Shown here in pieces: positions 33,043-42,393 of a DNA stretch of 48,050 nt (its first letter is position 1; every line of letters begins with the position of its first letter). The notes beneath the pieces are model-generated. The model was given only the letters and a program-made list of their open reading frames with translations, was not told the origin of the DNA and ran no database searches. Origin of the DNA: Candidatus Bipolaricaulota bacterium (GTDB taxonomy: Bacteria; Bipolaricaulota; Bipolaricaulia; Bipolaricaulales; Bipolaricaulaceae); assembly GCA_014360995.1 (NCBI GenBank), contig JACIWL010000010.1, positions 1-48,050 of the forward strand. The letters are read 5' to 3'. The position numbers and the translations under genes were made by a program.

Positions 33043-34121
33043 GCAGAACTTTCGGGCTTGTGGGGCTTCCCAACGCCGGAAAGTCCACGATCTTCAATGC
33101 CCTCACCGCGGCGGGGGCAAAGGTTGAACCTTATCCATTTTCCACCTTGCAAGCCCAAAAGGGGGTGGCACCTGTGCCCGATCCCCGCTTGGACCGCCTC
33201 CACGCCCTCTTCCCCGAGAAGAAAAAGGTGCCCACCACCATCGAGGTGGTGGATATCGCCGGCTTGGTGGAGGGAGCTTCTCGGGGGGAAGGCTTAGGAA
33301 ATCAGTTCCTCGCGGACATCCGCAACGTAGAGGCCATCCTCCACGTGGTCCGCTGCTTTGAGGACCCAGATGTTGCCCATCCCATAGGTGAAATCGACGT
33401 AAAACGCGATATCGAGATCGTGGAAACGGAGCTCCTCCTCAAAGATCTGGAGACTTTGGAGGGTCGGAGGGAGCGGGTGGCAAAGACCGCGCGCATCGGG
33501 GACAAAGAAGCTAAAGAAGAGTTGGCCCTTTTGGAGCGGCTCATCGAGGCCCTAAAAAAGGGCATTCCCATCCGCAATGTTCCCCTCTCTCCCGAGGAAA
33601 AGGAGAGGCTCAAAGGGATTTCTCCCCTCACCTTGAAGCCCGTTTTGTTCGTAGCCAACGTGGGCGACTCTGGGGAGAACGAGCACTCGGCGAGGCTTGC
33701 GAAGCTAGCCCGGGAGCGAGACGCGGGGTGGGTGGTGATCCGCGGGCGGCTAGAGATGGAGCTTTCCGAGCTTCCCGAGGAAGAGCGGCGGGAGTTCCTC
33801 AAAGAATATGGGATTGAGGAGCTAGCCGTGGAAAGGCTTGTTCGGGAGGCCTATCGGCTCCTTTCGGTGATCACCTTCTACACGTTTGTGGGCCCGGAGG
33901 TGCGCGCCTGGACGGTCCCGGCGGGCACTAAGGCCCCCGATGCCGGCGCCGTCATCCACACCGATTTCCGCGACCGGTTTGTGCTTGCGGAGGTCATGCA
34001 ACTTTCCGACTTGGAACGGTATCGGTCGGAGAAGGCCTTGAGAGAGGCAGGGAAAATTGTGCGGGCCGGCCGCGATTATGTCGTCCAAGACGGCGATGTG
34101 ATTCACTTCATTGTCGCCTGA
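33039..34121 (+). CDS. ychF: Ribosome-binding ATPase YchF (Obg family), 360 aa
   Basis: A universally conserved P-loop NTPase that prefers ATP and binds the ribosome. The P-loop is [17 protein letters not shown], the [20 protein letters not shown] switch region is present (split: [28 protein letters not shown]), and a TGS domain lies at the C-terminus ([20 protein letters not shown]). GTG start overlaps the sucD stop (GTGA). Typical length. Confidence 0.96.
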   Translation: MSRTFGLVGLPNAGKSTIFNALTAAGAKVEPYPFSTLQAQKGVAPVPDPRLDRLHALFPEKKKVPTTIEVVDIAGLVEGASRGEGLGNQFLADIRNVEAILHVVRCFEDPDVAHPIGEIDVKRDIEIVETELLLKDLETLEGRRERVAKTARIGDKEAKEELALLERLIEALKKGIPIRNVPLSPEEKERLKGISPLTLKPVLFVANVGDSGENEHSARLAKLARERDAGWVVIRGRLEMELSELPEEERREFLKEYGIEELAVERLVREAYRLLSVITFYTFVGPEVRAWTVPAGTKAPDAGAVIHTDFRDRFVLAEVMQLSDLERYRSEKALREAGKIVRAGRDYVVQDGDVIHFIVA

Positions 34122-34996
34122 TGGTCTTGTTGACCCTCATCCTCATCACGGCCATCTGGGGCTGGACCTTCGTGGTGGTGAAGGAGGCCCTGGACCAAGT
34201 TGGGCCCTGGCTTTTTTTGTTTTGGAGGTTCACCCTGGCCACCTTGTTGGCCGCGCCCCTTTTCCTGCGGGCTCGGGGCCGCTTTCAAGGGGACACTTTG
34301 CGGCGCGGGCTTCAATTGGGGCTTGCCCTCTTTGGCGGATATCTCTTCCAGACCTGGGGGCTTGTGTACACCACGGCCCAAAAGTCCGGGCTCATCACCG
34401 GCCTTTTCGTGGTGTTGGTCCCTCCCATCGCTTGGGTTTGGGGAAGCCGGCCTTCGGGAAAAAGCTGGCTGGCGGTGGGCTTGGCCACAGCCGGGATAGT
34501 GCTTCTTGCTGGGGGGAATCTGGAAGGGGGCACCTGGTTTGGCGACCTTCTCACGGTGATTTGCGCTTTCTCTTTTGCGTTGCACGTGGTTCTTCTGGAT
34601 CGCTATGCCAAAGGCCAGGATCCCCAGGTCCTCCTTTTTTTGCAGGTGGGCGTAGTGGCTGTGCTTTCCGCTTTGGGCACCGGCCTTGTGGAGGGGTTTT
34701 CCCTGCCCCGCTCGGGGGTGGTCTGGCAAGGGGTGCTCATCACCGCGGGCTTGGCCACCACCCTGGCCTTCCTCATCATGACCTGGGCGGGGAAACACCT
34801 GGGTGCGATCACCATGGCTTTGATCCTATCCTTTGAGCCGGCCTTCGCGGCCTTTTTCGGGTGGATCCTCCGTGGAGAGGTTCTCAACCTCAAACAGATC
34901 TTCGGGGCCATCCTCGTTCTTTTGGGAATTCTGGCCCAGTCCGTGCTCTTTCCTTTGATTGACCGAAGAAAGCTGGGCTTGGATAATCGAGCTTAG
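34121..34996 (+). CDS. EamA/DMT-family membrane transporter, 291 aa
   Basis: Ten hydrophobic segments in two EamA repeats mark a drug/metabolite transporter; such proteins export amino acids, nucleotides or other small molecules. The first repeat opens with ITAIWGWTFVVVKEAL and carries the WRFTLATLLAAPLF element; the second closes with ILSFEPAFAAFFGWILRGE. Substrate unknown. Start ATG overlaps ychF by TGATG. The stop codon is directly followed by tRNA-Ser without a gap. Confidence 0.9.
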   Translation: MVLLTLILITAIWGWTFVVVKEALDQVGPWLFLFWRFTLATLLAAPLFLRARGRFQGDTLRRGLQLGLALFGGYLFQTWGLVYTTAQKSGLITGLFVVLVPPIAWVWGSRPSGKSWLAVGLATAGIVLLAGGNLEGGTWFGDLLTVICAFSFALHVVLLDRYAKGQDPQVLLFLQVGVVAVLSALGTGLVEGFSLPRSGVVWQGVLITAGLATTLAFLIMTWAGKHLGAITMALILSFEPAFAAFFGWILRGEVLNLKQIFGAILVLLGILAQSVLFPLIDRRKLGLDNRA

Positions 34997-35083
34997 GGAG
35001 GGATGTCCGAACGGCAAGGAGCCGGTCTCGAAAACCGGTAGGGCCTTTTGGCCTTCGGGGTTCGAGTCCCCGTCCCTCCGCCA
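34997..35083 (+). tRNA. tRNA-Ser (anticodon CGA)
   Basis: Class II cloverleaf: 7-bp acceptor GGAGGGA/TCCCTCC, anticodon stem CCGGT/ACCGG with loop CTCGAAA (anticodon CGA at 35029-35031, reads UCG), long variable arm GGGCC...GGCC, T arm GGGGTTCGAGTCCCC and an encoded CCA end. It starts on the base after the EamA stop and ends on the base before tRNA-Arg. Confidence 0.95.
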
Positions 35084-35156
35084 GCGCCCGTAGCTCAGCG
35101 GATAGAGTGCCGGCCTGCGGAGCCGGAGGCCGCAGGTTCAAATCCTGCCGGGCGCA
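35084..35156 (+). tRNA. tRNA-Arg (anticodon GCG)
   Basis: Normal 73-base cloverleaf: acceptor GCGCCCG/CGGGCGC, D arm GCTC/GAGT, anticodon stem CCGGC/GCCGG with loop CTGCGGA (anticodon GCG, codon CGC), T arm GCAGG/CCTGC, discriminator A, no encoded CCA. Most bacteria read CGC with an A34 (inosine) tRNA, so G34 is uncommon. No spacer separates it from tRNA-Ser. Confidence 0.95.
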
Positions 35157-35157
35157 T

Positions 35158-35769
35158 TTATTTTTTGCGCGGCTGGATCACCTCGTCCACAATCCCGTAA
35201 GCCTTGGCCTCCTCTGCGCTCATCCAGAAGTTCCGATCCGTGTCCCTCTCGATTTTTTCCTTGGGTTGCCCAGTGTGATGGGCAAGGAGCTCGTTCACCC
35301 GGTCCCGCAGCTTCAGGATCTCATCGGCCTCGATTTTGATGTCGATGGCCTGCCCTCCCACCATGCCCCAAGGCTGGTGGATCATGATGCGGGAGTTGGG
35401 CAGGGCATAACGTTTGCCCTTGGCTCCTCCAGCAAGGATGAGGGCCGCGGCGGAGGCGGCGATTCCCACACAGATCGTGCGCACAGGACACCGCACGTAC
35501 TGCATGGCATCGTAAATGGCTAACGCAGCCTGAAGGTCCCCGCCGGGGCTGTTGATGTAAAGCTGGATGTCCTTTTCCGGATCTTCGGCCTCAAGGCAGA
35601 GGAGCTGGGCGATGATGTTGTCCGCCGCTCCTGAATAAATCCCGCCTCCGGCGCTGGCCACGATCTCCCCGGAAAGGAAAATGATGCGATCCTTGAAAAG
35701 GCGGGCGAACGCCCGCTCCCAATACCGCATCATCCGCAGTTCCTCTTCCTCAAAATATTGCAGCCTCAT
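35158..35769 (-). CDS. clpP: ATP-dependent Clp protease proteolytic subunit, 203 aa
   Basis: Serine protease barrel that degrades proteins delivered by Clp ATPases. Catalytic residues: Ser106 in [12 protein letters not shown], His131 in [10 protein letters not shown] and Asp in [10 protein letters not shown]. The typical [19 protein letters not shown] segment is present. The residue after the catalytic Ser is Ala where Met is common (AASM). Start ATG 35769 overlaps the tig stop by ATGA; a longer reading into tig is not supported. The tig-clpP pair is widespread, but clpX does not follow here. The stop lies one base from tRNA-Arg on the other strand. Confidence 0.94.
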   Translation of the reverse strand: MRLQYFEEEELRMMRYWERAFARLFKDRIIFLSGEIVASAGGGIYSGAADNIIAQLLCLEAEDPEKDIQLYINSPGGDLQAALAIYDAMQYVRCPVRTICVGIAASAAALILAGGAKGKRYALPNSRIMIHQPWGMVGGQAIDIKIEADEILKLRDRVNELLAHHTGQPKEKIERDTDRNFWMSAEEAKAYGIVDEVIQPRKK

Positions 35770-36881
35770 TCCGACCTCCTTAAGTGCTCCAAAACCCAAT
35801 CGGCAGTGCGTTCGAAAAGAAGACGATTATGCACGCTTTCCTCGTCCTCGCCCTCCTGGGAGGCGATTCGCCGCACCTCCTCCGGATCGGGGTGAAGGCC
35901 TTTCTCCTCGGCCAGACGGTGGATGAGGATCTCCCGGCGCAGGCGCCTTTCCACGGCCTTCTCCACCTCCGCCCGGACCTCCGGATTCTTCGGGAATTTC
36001 TTCATCTCCTCCTCCACCGTCTCCGCGAGGAGGCCCGGGGGAACGGGGATATTCAGGGCCTCGGCCAGGGCATCTAACGCCCGGCGGCGCAGCTCATCCC
36101 GCCGCTTGGCCTCCGCCCGAGCCAAAAGCTCCGCTCGCACCTCGTTTTGAAGCTCTTCCCACGTTTCCTTTCCATAGTGGCGGGCCGTTTCTTCAGGGGA
36201 AGGGAGGATCAGTTTATAAACCCCAACCACCTCGAATTCCTCTGCCCGCCCCTCCTCGTCGGCGAGGACGACCCGTGTTCCCGCTTTGACCCCCAAAAGT
36301 TGCCGGCCAATGTGGCGTTCTCCGGTGGCTATCCCTTCCCAAATGTGGTCCCCGCGGCGAATGTGCACCACATCCCCTTCCTCCGCGGGGGTGGTTTTCG
36401 GCTCCAGGGTCGCCGCCTCCCGTCTGAGCTCCACCAAAACCGCGTCCACTTCCTCCTCCCGCACCTCCGCAGGAGGTGGCTCCTCCACGGAAATCTTTAG
36501 GTCTTCAGGGACAGAAAACTCCGGGAGCACCTCGAATTCCGCTTGGAAGGAAAGACTTTCCCCTTTGACGAACTCCAGGGTTTTCACCCTGGGAGTGGTC
36601 ACGGGACGCAGGGCGAGCTCCTTCAGGGCCTTATCCAGCCAGTCCTGGATCAGATGCTCTCGCACCTCTTCCCAGAAGGCCTCTTCTCCGTAACGGCGAA
36701 GCAAGAGGTGTTTCGGGGCCTTGCCCGGGCGGAATCCCGGCACCTGCAATTCCCGGGCCAATGCCCGCAGGATCTCCTCCTCTTTTTGGAGGACGGCCTC
36801 TTTGGGAACGCGGATCTCCAGGCTTACAAGGGTTCCCTCGCGCTTAAGCTGAATGTTTTCGTTGGGCACGCTATTGGCCAT
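35766..36881 (-). CDS. tig: Trigger factor, 371 aa
   Basis: Ribosome-bound chaperone for nascent proteins. The N-terminal ribosome-binding domain contains the signature FRPGKAP at residues 50-56. The middle PPIase (FKBP) domain is short and divergent ([20 protein letters not shown]), and the C-terminal helical chaperone domain follows (250-371). At 371 residues it is about 60 shorter than E. coli trigger factor; PPIase activity may be reduced or lost. Lies 9 bases from the upstream site-2 protease gene and overlaps clpP. Confidence 0.92.
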   Translation of the reverse strand: MANSVPNENIQLKREGTLVSLEIRVPKEAVLQKEEEILRALARELQVPGFRPGKAPKHLLLRRYGEEAFWEEVREHLIQDWLDKALKELALRPVTTPRVKTLEFVKGESLSFQAEFEVLPEFSVPEDLKISVEEPPPAEVREEEVDAVLVELRREAATLEPKTTPAEEGDVVHIRRGDHIWEGIATGERHIGRQLLGVKAGTRVVLADEEGRAEEFEVVGVYKLILPSPEETARHYGKETWEELQNEVRAELLARAEAKRRDELRRRALDALAEALNIPVPPGLLAETVEEEMKKFPKNPEVRAEVEKAVERRLRREILIHRLAEEKGLHPDPEEVRRIASQEGEDEESVHNRLLFERTADWVLEHLRRSE

Positions 36882-36890
36882 TATACCTGC

Positions 36891-37559
36891 CTACCACCAC
36901 AACCCCGACAAGCGGGCCACATCTACACCCAAGAGGCGTACCGCCACCGCCTCCGCCCCCCGAAAGACCACGTCAAGGAGCCCCAAAAGCATGAGCACCA
37001 CCACGATGATGATCCCAAACTGCTCTAGCCTTACCATCTGGATGCGCCAGCGGAGCGGCAGGAAATAAGCAAGAACACGGGAGCCATCTAACGGGGGAAC
37101 GGGGATGAGGTTGAAGAACGCGATCAAAAGGGAGATCACCGTGAAAATGGCCAAGAACATGAACAACACGGAGTTACTCACCCCTGCCAAGAAAAGGGCC
37201 CGGGCCAAGGCTGCGGCCAGGATGGCGAGGAGGAGGTTCGTGGCCGGTCCGGCCAAGCCTACCCAGACCATCCCCCGCCACGGATCCCGAAAGTAATAAG
37301 GATTGATGGGAACGGGTTTGGCCCAACCGAACACCACAAGGGGAACGCCGGTGAACCGGCGGACGAGGATCAAAGCCAAGGGAAGGAGCACGGAGCCGAT
37401 GGGGTCTAAATGGCGCAAGGGGTTGAGGGAGAGCCTTCCCGCGCGCTTGGCCGTGGGGTCGCCAAGCCAAAGGGCCACAAGGCCATGGGCGATTTCGTGG
37501 GGGATTACGCAAAGTAGGAGGGCCAAAATCGCCAAAACCACCTGAAGAAAAACGTTCAA
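36891..37559 (-). CDS. Site-2 protease family (M50) membrane metalloprotease, 222 aa
   Basis: Polytopic intramembrane zinc protease: HEIAH at residues 21-25 in the first membrane span, and the second motif NLIPVPPLDGSRVL near 146. About six hydrophobic segments are present and there is no PDZ or CBS domain, as in the small YwhC-like group. Substrates unknown; such proteases release regulators or clear signal peptides. TTG start at 37559 overlaps the NFACT gene stop (TTGA). Confidence 0.9.
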   Translation of the reverse strand: MNVFLQVVLAILALLLCVIPHEIAHGLVALWLGDPTAKRAGRLSLNPLRHLDPIGSVLLPLALILVRRFTGVPLVVFGWAKPVPINPYYFRDPWRGMVWVGLAGPATNLLLAILAAALARALFLAGVSNSVLFMFLAIFTVISLLIAFFNLIPVPPLDGSRVLAYFLPLRWRIQMVRLEQFGIIIVVVLMLLGLLDVVFRGAEAVAVRLLGVDVARLSGLWW

Positions 37560-39004
37560 GGGGCCTCCTCTCCCGACACCACAAGCACTTTTTCCCGCAA
37601 AAGGACGACCATACCCTTGGGACTTCCTTTTGGTTTCCGCACGTATCGGGCCTCAGTGTAGCTCACCTCCACCTTCCGTTCACCTCGGGCCTTGGAGAAC
37701 CAAGCGGCGAGCTCCGCAGCCCGTCGTAACACTTCTTCTGGAACTTCCCTTCCCCCACTTCTTATAAGCACATGCGCCCCGGGAATTCCTCGGGCATGAA
37801 GCCAAATGTCATCGGGCTTAGCCTTACGCACAATCTCATCGTTCTCTTCGGCGGATCGGCCAACAAACACGGGGAATCCTGCGATCAAAAAGTATTTGGG
37901 CTTAGGCTTTTCCTCGGCTTTCGGCTTCTCCTCCTCCGGCCAGGCCCCAAGCTCCTTGAGCTCCCCGGAAAGATAAGAGACCAAGTCCGGCTTTTCCAGG
38001 ATTTCCGCCTTTAAGCTAAAAAGCCGTTCCAGCTCGGCCTCAAGAACTCTCCTTCGCTCCGGTATGGCCGAAAGCTTCCTTTTGAGCTTCTTTGCCTTCT
38101 CATAAAGCTCCTGGGCTTGGAGAAGTGGCGGTTTGCTTGGGTCCAAGGTGATGGTGACAGGGCGTCCTGAAAAGTCCTCGACGGTAACCTCCCATTCTCC
38201 TGGGGTGATTTCCGAGATCCTAGCCATGATCAGATCCGCCTTTTCCCTTATTTTTTCGATCTCTTTGGCTTCTTCCTCTTCTTGCCTTAGGCTAAAAAGG
38301 GCTTTTTCCCTTCGGCGGATGGCGATGTCGATGGCAGCAAGAACTTTTCTTGCTAACCCCAGCCAAAGGCGTTCTTCCAAGAGTCGATCCAAGGCCTCCC
38401 AGAAGCTTGGAAGCTCCTGGAGCGGCGTTCCCAAATCATCTCTAGGAAAGAAGCTTGCTAAAAGCCCTTCGTCCGTCCGGTAAAGAAAGCCCCGGGGAGG
38501 GAAGAAAAGGAGCTTTTCCCCAAAGGCCTTAGGATCTTCGCCTAGGGATTGAGCCAAACGCTTAAGACTCGGTCCCATGCCTAAAAGCACGTTGGATGAA
38601 GTTTCAGGATCGATGGGAGCAAAATTTCCTTCCCGAAGGGAGTCCGTGACCTTTCCGCCGCGGAGGATGAAGATGTTTCCCTGGCGGGGCCGAAGGTCGA
38701 GGATTATTTCCCCGTCTTGGAAGGAGAGGCGTATTACCCGTTCGAATCCAATTTGATCCAGGGAGAGAAGCCTTTGGCCCTGGAATTCCCGAACCTTTTG
38801 GCAAAAGGGAGGTGGTTCGGGTGGGGCAGGAGGCCGGAGGGCGGTGAGGTGGAAGGCTTTCCCTTTGGGATCGAGGACCAAAGCACCGCTTGGCCCAAAG
38901 AAACGGAGGAAAAGAACATCCCCCACCTGATGGGCCTTAGAGAGCCTGGCCCCTTTTAGGACCTGGGCCTCCTCCACCGCCTTCCTAAGTTCCAGTCCCT
39001 CCAT
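37556..39004 (-). CDS. rqcH: NFACT/Rqc2-like ribosome quality-control protein, 482 aa
   Basis: Family formerly called fibronectin-binding protein; bacterial RqcH binds obstructed 60S-like large subunits and adds alanine tails. N-terminal NFACT-N domain (LELRKAVEEAQVLKG, RQGNIFILRGGKV), a long central coiled coil (about 210-350), and the C-terminal NFACT-R domain with KPDDIWLHARGIPGAHVLI. At 482 residues it is shorter than the usual 550-580, mainly in the middle. Start ATG 39004 has GGGAGGA upstream. Heads the operon rqcH, site-2 protease, tig, clpP, all protein quality control. Confidence 0.88.
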   Translation of the reverse strand: MEGLELRKAVEEAQVLKGARLSKAHQVGDVLFLRFFGPSGALVLDPKGKAFHLTALRPPAPPEPPPFCQKVREFQGQRLLSLDQIGFERVIRLSFQDGEIILDLRPRQGNIFILRGGKVTDSLREGNFAPIDPETSSNVLLGMGPSLKRLAQSLGEDPKAFGEKLLFFPPRGFLYRTDEGLLASFFPRDDLGTPLQELPSFWEALDRLLEERLWLGLARKVLAAIDIAIRRREKALFSLRQEEEEAKEIEKIREKADLIMARISEITPGEWEVTVEDFSGRPVTITLDPSKPPLLQAQELYEKAKKLKRKLSAIPERRRVLEAELERLFSLKAEILEKPDLVSYLSGELKELGAWPEEEKPKAEEKPKPKYFLIAGFPVFVGRSAEENDEIVRKAKPDDIWLHARGIPGAHVLIRSGGREVPEEVLRRAAELAAWFSKARGERKVEVSYTEARYVRKPKGSPKGMVVLLREKVLVVSGEEAP

Positions 39005-39090
39005 CGGTTTTTTTCCTCCCAATCCTAAGGCAGAGGATGGAACGAGCCCATAGGGCTTCCAAGCCGGGCCTTACACTCAATGCTATTCCC

Positions 39091-39118
39091 TTGCGTCCCA
39101 GGAGGCTTAAGGTAAGCT
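39091..39118 (+). promoter_or_regulatory. Putative promoter of tRNA-Thr and the pdxS-nnr run
   Basis: TTGCGT (39091-39096), 16-base spacer and TAAGCT (39113-39118), about 10 bases before the tRNA 5' end. Matches are only moderate (4/6 each). Confidence 0.4.
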
Positions 39119-39128
39119 TGTGAATGGT

Positions 39129-39200
39129 GCCGGCGTAGCTCAGCGGCAGAGCAGCCGCTTCGTAAGCGGCGGGTCAGAGGTTCGAATCCTCTCGCCGGCT
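39129..39200 (+). tRNA. tRNA-Thr (anticodon CGT)
   Basis: Cloverleaf with acceptor GCCGGCG/CGCCGGC, D arm GCTC/GAGC, anticodon stem GCCGC/GCGGC with loop TTCGTAA (anticodon CGT, codon ACG), T arm GAGG-TTCGAAT-CCTC, discriminator T, no encoded CCA. It lies 29 bases before pdxS, so both are probably on one primary transcript. Confidence 0.95.
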
Positions 39201-39229
39201 CAAGGGCTTGGCCTGCGGAGGTGGGGAGA

Positions 39230-40105
39230 ATGCAGAAAGGGACTTACCGGGTGAAAACGGGGTTCGCCGAGATGTTCAAGGGTGGAGTCATCATGGACGT
39301 GACCACGCCCGAGCAGGCTCAAATCGCCGAGGAAGCGGGAGCCGTGGCCGTCATGGCCCTGGAGCGGGTTCCCGCCGATATCCGCGCTCAGGGTGGGGTC
39401 GCTCGCATGGCCGATCCCAAGAGGATCAAGGAGATCATGAACGCTGTGTCCATTCCAGTCATGGCCAAATGCCGCATTGGTCACATCGCCGAGGCAAAAA
39501 TTCTAGAGGCCCTGGGTGTTGATTTCATTGACGAAAGCGAAGTTTTGACCCCGGCTGACCCCTTCCACCACATCGATAAGTGGCAGTTCAAAGTCCCGTT
39601 TGTTTGCGGCTGCCGGGACCTAGGGGAGGCCTGCCGAAGGCTCGCGGAGGGGGCGGCTATGCTTCGCACGAAAGGCGAAGCGGGAACGGGAAACGTCGTC
39701 GAGGCCGTCAGGCACATGCGCCTCCTCAACGACCAAATAAGGCGCCTAAAGGAAATGTCCCGGGCGGAGCTGGTCACTTATGCCAAGGAGATCGGCGCTC
39801 CCGTGGAGATCCTAGAGATGATCCAGGAGCTGGGCCGGCTCCCCGTGGTGAACTTCGCCGCCGGCGGGATCGCTACCCCGGCCGATGCCGCCCTGATGCG
39901 CATGCTCGGGGCTGACGGGGTCTTTGTGGGCTCCGGCATCTTCAAGAGCGCAAATCCGGAGAAGAGGGCCCGGGCTATTGTTCTGGCTTGCACTTATTAC
40001 GACGATCCTGAGCTTTTGGCCAAAGTCTCCGAAGACCTGGGTGAGGCCATGCCCGGGATCGAGATCGAAAAGATCCCCGAGCACGCCCTCATGCAATACC
40101 GATGA
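39230..40105 (+). CDS. pdxS: Pyridoxal 5'-phosphate synthase subunit PdxS, 291 aa
   Basis: Synthase subunit of the deoxyxylulose-independent vitamin B6 pathway, combining ribose 5-phosphate, glyceraldehyde 3-phosphate and PdxT-supplied ammonia. Key residues: Asp in [13 protein letters not shown], the imine-forming Lys in [11 protein letters not shown], and the second Lys in [14 protein letters not shown]. Start at ATG 39230 gives an 8-base distance from GGAGG (39217-39221); the GTG at 39221 is in frame but lies in the ribosome site. Overlaps pdxT by ATGA. Confidence 0.96.
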   Translation: MQKGTYRVKTGFAEMFKGGVIMDVTTPEQAQIAEEAGAVAVMALERVPADIRAQGGVARMADPKRIKEIMNAVSIPVMAKCRIGHIAEAKILEALGVDFIDESEVLTPADPFHHIDKWQFKVPFVCGCRDLGEACRRLAEGAAMLRTKGEAGTGNVVEAVRHMRLLNDQIRRLKEMSRAELVTYAKEIGAPVEILEMIQELGRLPVVNFAAGGIATPADAALMRMLGADGVFVGSGIFKSANPEKRARAIVLACTYYDDPELLAKVSEDLGEAMPGIEIEKIPEHALMQYR

Positions 40106-40668
40106 AGATCGGGGTTTTGGCCGTCCAAGGTGCGGCAAGGGAGCATATTTTGTGCCTCTCTCGTCTGGGGGTGGAGGCAGTTCCAGTTTTAAGACCCGCG
40201 GATCTGGCGGGCCTTTCAGGCCTCATCCTTCCCGGGGGAGAGTCCACGGCCCAGTGGCGTCTTCTTTCCCGCGCCGGGCTTCTTGGGCCCCTGCAGGAGG
40301 CCCTTAAGGAAGGCCTTCCCGCGTTTGGCACTTGCGCCGGCTTGATCCTTCTGGCGAGGGAGATCACGAACTGGCCGGAGAGATATTTTGGGGTTCTGGA
40401 TGTGGTGGTGGAGCGAAACGCCACGGGAAGGCAGGTGGATTCCTTTGAGGCCGAGGTGAAGGTGGAGGGCTTGGGCGAGGTTCCAGCTGTGTTCATCCGC
40501 GCCCCGGCCATCCGCGCGGTGGGACCCAAGGTGGAGGTTCTCGGTCGATATGATGGTGAGCCGGTCCTGGTGCGGCAGAGCTCTATCCTTGGCGCCACAT
40601 TCCATCCCGAGCTCACGGAAGACCTGCGCCTCCACGAGTTTTTCTTAAACTTGTGTGGAAAGGGGTGA
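40102..40668 (+). CDS. pdxT: Pyridoxal 5'-phosphate synthase glutaminase subunit PdxT, 188 aa
   Basis: Hydrolyses glutamine and channels ammonia to PdxS. Class I glutaminase triad: Cys78 in [11 protein letters not shown], and His168/Glu170 in FHPEL. The PGGEST loop is at 44-49. Typical length; ATGA overlap with pdxS ensures equal expression. Confidence 0.96.
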   Translation: MKIGVLAVQGAAREHILCLSRLGVEAVPVLRPADLAGLSGLILPGGESTAQWRLLSRAGLLGPLQEALKEGLPAFGTCAGLILLAREITNWPERYFGVLDVVVERNATGRQVDSFEAEVKVEGLGEVPAVFIRAPAIRAVGPKVEVLGRYDGEPVLVRQSSILGATFHPELTEDLRLHEFFLNLCGKG

Positions 40669-40670
40669 GC

Positions 40671-41711
40671 ATGGTGAGGATTGCCATCAACGGTTTTGGG
40701 CGAATCGGTCGGGTGACGCTCCGTGTGTTGGCCAAGCGGGGTTGGCCCCTGGAGCTTGTGGCCATCAACGATCCCTTCCTCCCCCCACAACAGGCGGCCC
40801 ATTTGGTAAAGTACGACACAGTCTACGGTCGCGCGCCGTTTTCCGTTTCCGCTAAAGACAATGCCCTTTTGATTGATGGGCGAGAGATTCGGTTCCTTGC
40901 GGAGAAAGATCCCGCGGCCCTTCCCTGGAAGGATTTGGGGATCGATGTAGTGATCGAATCCAGCGGGGCCTTCACCGATCCGGCTTTGGCTTCCGGGCAC
41001 CTCAAGGCGGGGGCAAAGCGCGTCCTCATCTCCGCCCCGCCCAAGGGCGAGGAATCCGCGGATGTGCCCCAGATCCTTTGGCGCATAAATGAACACCACT
41101 ACGATCCCCGAAAACACCAGATCGTGTCCGCTGCTTCCTGTACTACTAACTCTTTGGGGCCAGTGGTGAAGGTACTTCATGAGGCCTTCGGGATCGAGCA
41201 TGGATTTCTGACCACGGTCCACGCGTACACGGCCGATCAAAGGCTGGTGGACGCGCCGCACCGGGATCTGGCGCGGGCGCGGGCCGCGGCGGCCAACATC
41301 GTCCCCACCTCCACCGGCGCCGCCCGCTCCATCCCCACCATCTTCCCTGAGCTCAAAGGCAAAATGGACGGGATCGCCATGCGCGTCCCTGTCCCCTGTG
41401 GCTCTGTTTCCGATTTCGTGGCCAAGCTCAAGAGGCCTGCCGGCTCCACCGTGAAAGAGGCGGTGGAGAACGTAAACCGGGCGTTTGAGGAGGCGGCGAA
41501 AGGGCCACTGGGCGAGGTCATGGCAGTGACCCGCGATCCCATCGTCTCCTCCGATGTGCTCGGCGAGGACCACTCCGCGGTGGTGGCCCTTGCTTACACC
41601 ATGGTGTTGAGCGCCGCTTTGGATGTGGTGAAGGTCCTTTCCTTCTACGACAACGAGTGGGGCTACTGCTGCCGGCTTTTGGATGTGGCCCAGTACATCG
41701 CGGGCCGCTAG
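40671..41711 (+). CDS. gap: Glyceraldehyde-3-phosphate dehydrogenase, 346 aa
   Basis: NAD(P)-dependent glycolytic/gluconeogenic enzyme. NAD-binding NGFGRIGRVTLRVL at the N-terminus, catalytic Cys157 in SAASCTTNSLGPV, THAYTADQ-type segment VHAYTADQRLVD, and C-terminal FYDNEWGYCCRLLD. Start ATG 40671 follows GGGGTGAGC; two codons separate it from the pdxT stop. Its substrate, glyceraldehyde 3-phosphate, is also a PdxS substrate, a plausible reason for the grouping. The usual pgk and tpi genes do not follow. Confidence 0.95.
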   Translation: MVRIAINGFGRIGRVTLRVLAKRGWPLELVAINDPFLPPQQAAHLVKYDTVYGRAPFSVSAKDNALLIDGREIRFLAEKDPAALPWKDLGIDVVIESSGAFTDPALASGHLKAGAKRVLISAPPKGEESADVPQILWRINEHHYDPRKHQIVSAASCTTNSLGPVVKVLHEAFGIEHGFLTTVHAYTADQRLVDAPHRDLARARAAAANIVPTSTGAARSIPTIFPELKGKMDGIAMRVPVPCGSVSDFVAKLKRPAGSTVKEAVENVNRAFEEAAKGPLGEVMAVTRDPIVSSDVLGEDHSAVVALAYTMVLSAALDVVKVLSFYDNEWGYCCRLLDVAQYIAGR

Positions 41712-42393
41712 GTGGCTGGCGGGGTGGGTTGGGCTTCTCTTCCCGCCCCATTGTGTTGTTTGCGGACGGGAGGTGGAGGGCCCCACCCCGCTCTGTGGGG
41801 AATGCGGAAAGGAGATCCGGCGCTGGGAGGCGGTTTGTCAAGTGTGTGGAGTGGGGATTGAGCCCGGGCTGGATCTGTGCCCGGACTGCGCGGTAGAGGC
41901 CAGGTCTTTTGCCTGGGCTCGCTCCATCGGCCCGTACGAAGGGGTGGTGCGGGCCCTGGTCCTTTTGGTGAAGTACGAGGGCGAGCGGCTGGTGGCCAGG
42001 TTTCTCGCCCGGGAAATGGCCGAACTGGCAATGGGGGAGGCCAAGGTGGTGACTTGGGTTCCTCCGGACCCGCTCAGGCTCAAAAAGCGCGGTTTTCATG
42101 GGGCCGAGCTTTTGGGCCGGGAGGTGGCCAGGGCCCTTGGGCTTCCGGCCAGGCCCCTTTTGCGCAAGCTCGCCCCCTCCCCGGAACAAGTGGGAAGGCC
42201 CCGGGAGGAAAGGATCAAGGCCATGCACGGCCTTTTTTCCGCGACAAAGAGGGGCCGGGGGGAGCCCGTTCTCCTTGTGGACGACGTGATGACCACCGGA
42301 GCCACTGCCAGCGAAGCGGCCCGGGCGCTATTGGCCGGGGGATTCGGGGAGGTGGGGGTCCTCACCTGCGCCCACACTGCGGGGAAAGAGTGA
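41683..42393 (+). CDS. comF: ComF-family phosphoribosyltransferase-like protein, 236 aa
   Basis: N-terminal zinc ribbons (CVVCGR, CGECGK, CQVCG and CPDC, residues 24-65) and a C-terminal type I phosphoribosyltransferase domain with the PRPP motif VLLVDDVMTTGATA. ComF proteins support natural transformation in several bacteria. The ATG at 41683 overlaps the gap gene by 29 bases; no ATG or GTG lies closer in frame. Overlaps the next gene by TGATG. Confidence 0.9.
   Translation: MWPSTSRAARWLAGWVGLLFPPHCVVCGREVEGPTPLCGECGKEIRRWEAVCQVCGVGIEPGLDLCPDCAVEARSFAWARSIGPYEGVVRALVLLVKYEGERLVARFLAREMAELAMGEAKVVTWVPPDPLRLKKRGFHGAELLGREVARALGLPARPLLRKLAPSPEQVGRPREERIKAMHGLFSATKRGRGEPVLLVDDVMTTGATASEAARALLAGGFGEVGVLTCAHTAGKE

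Noticed and set aside
40089-41786. 565-codon minus-strand open frame over pdxT-gap
   Set aside because: Covers two canonical genes on the other strand and has low-complexity composition.
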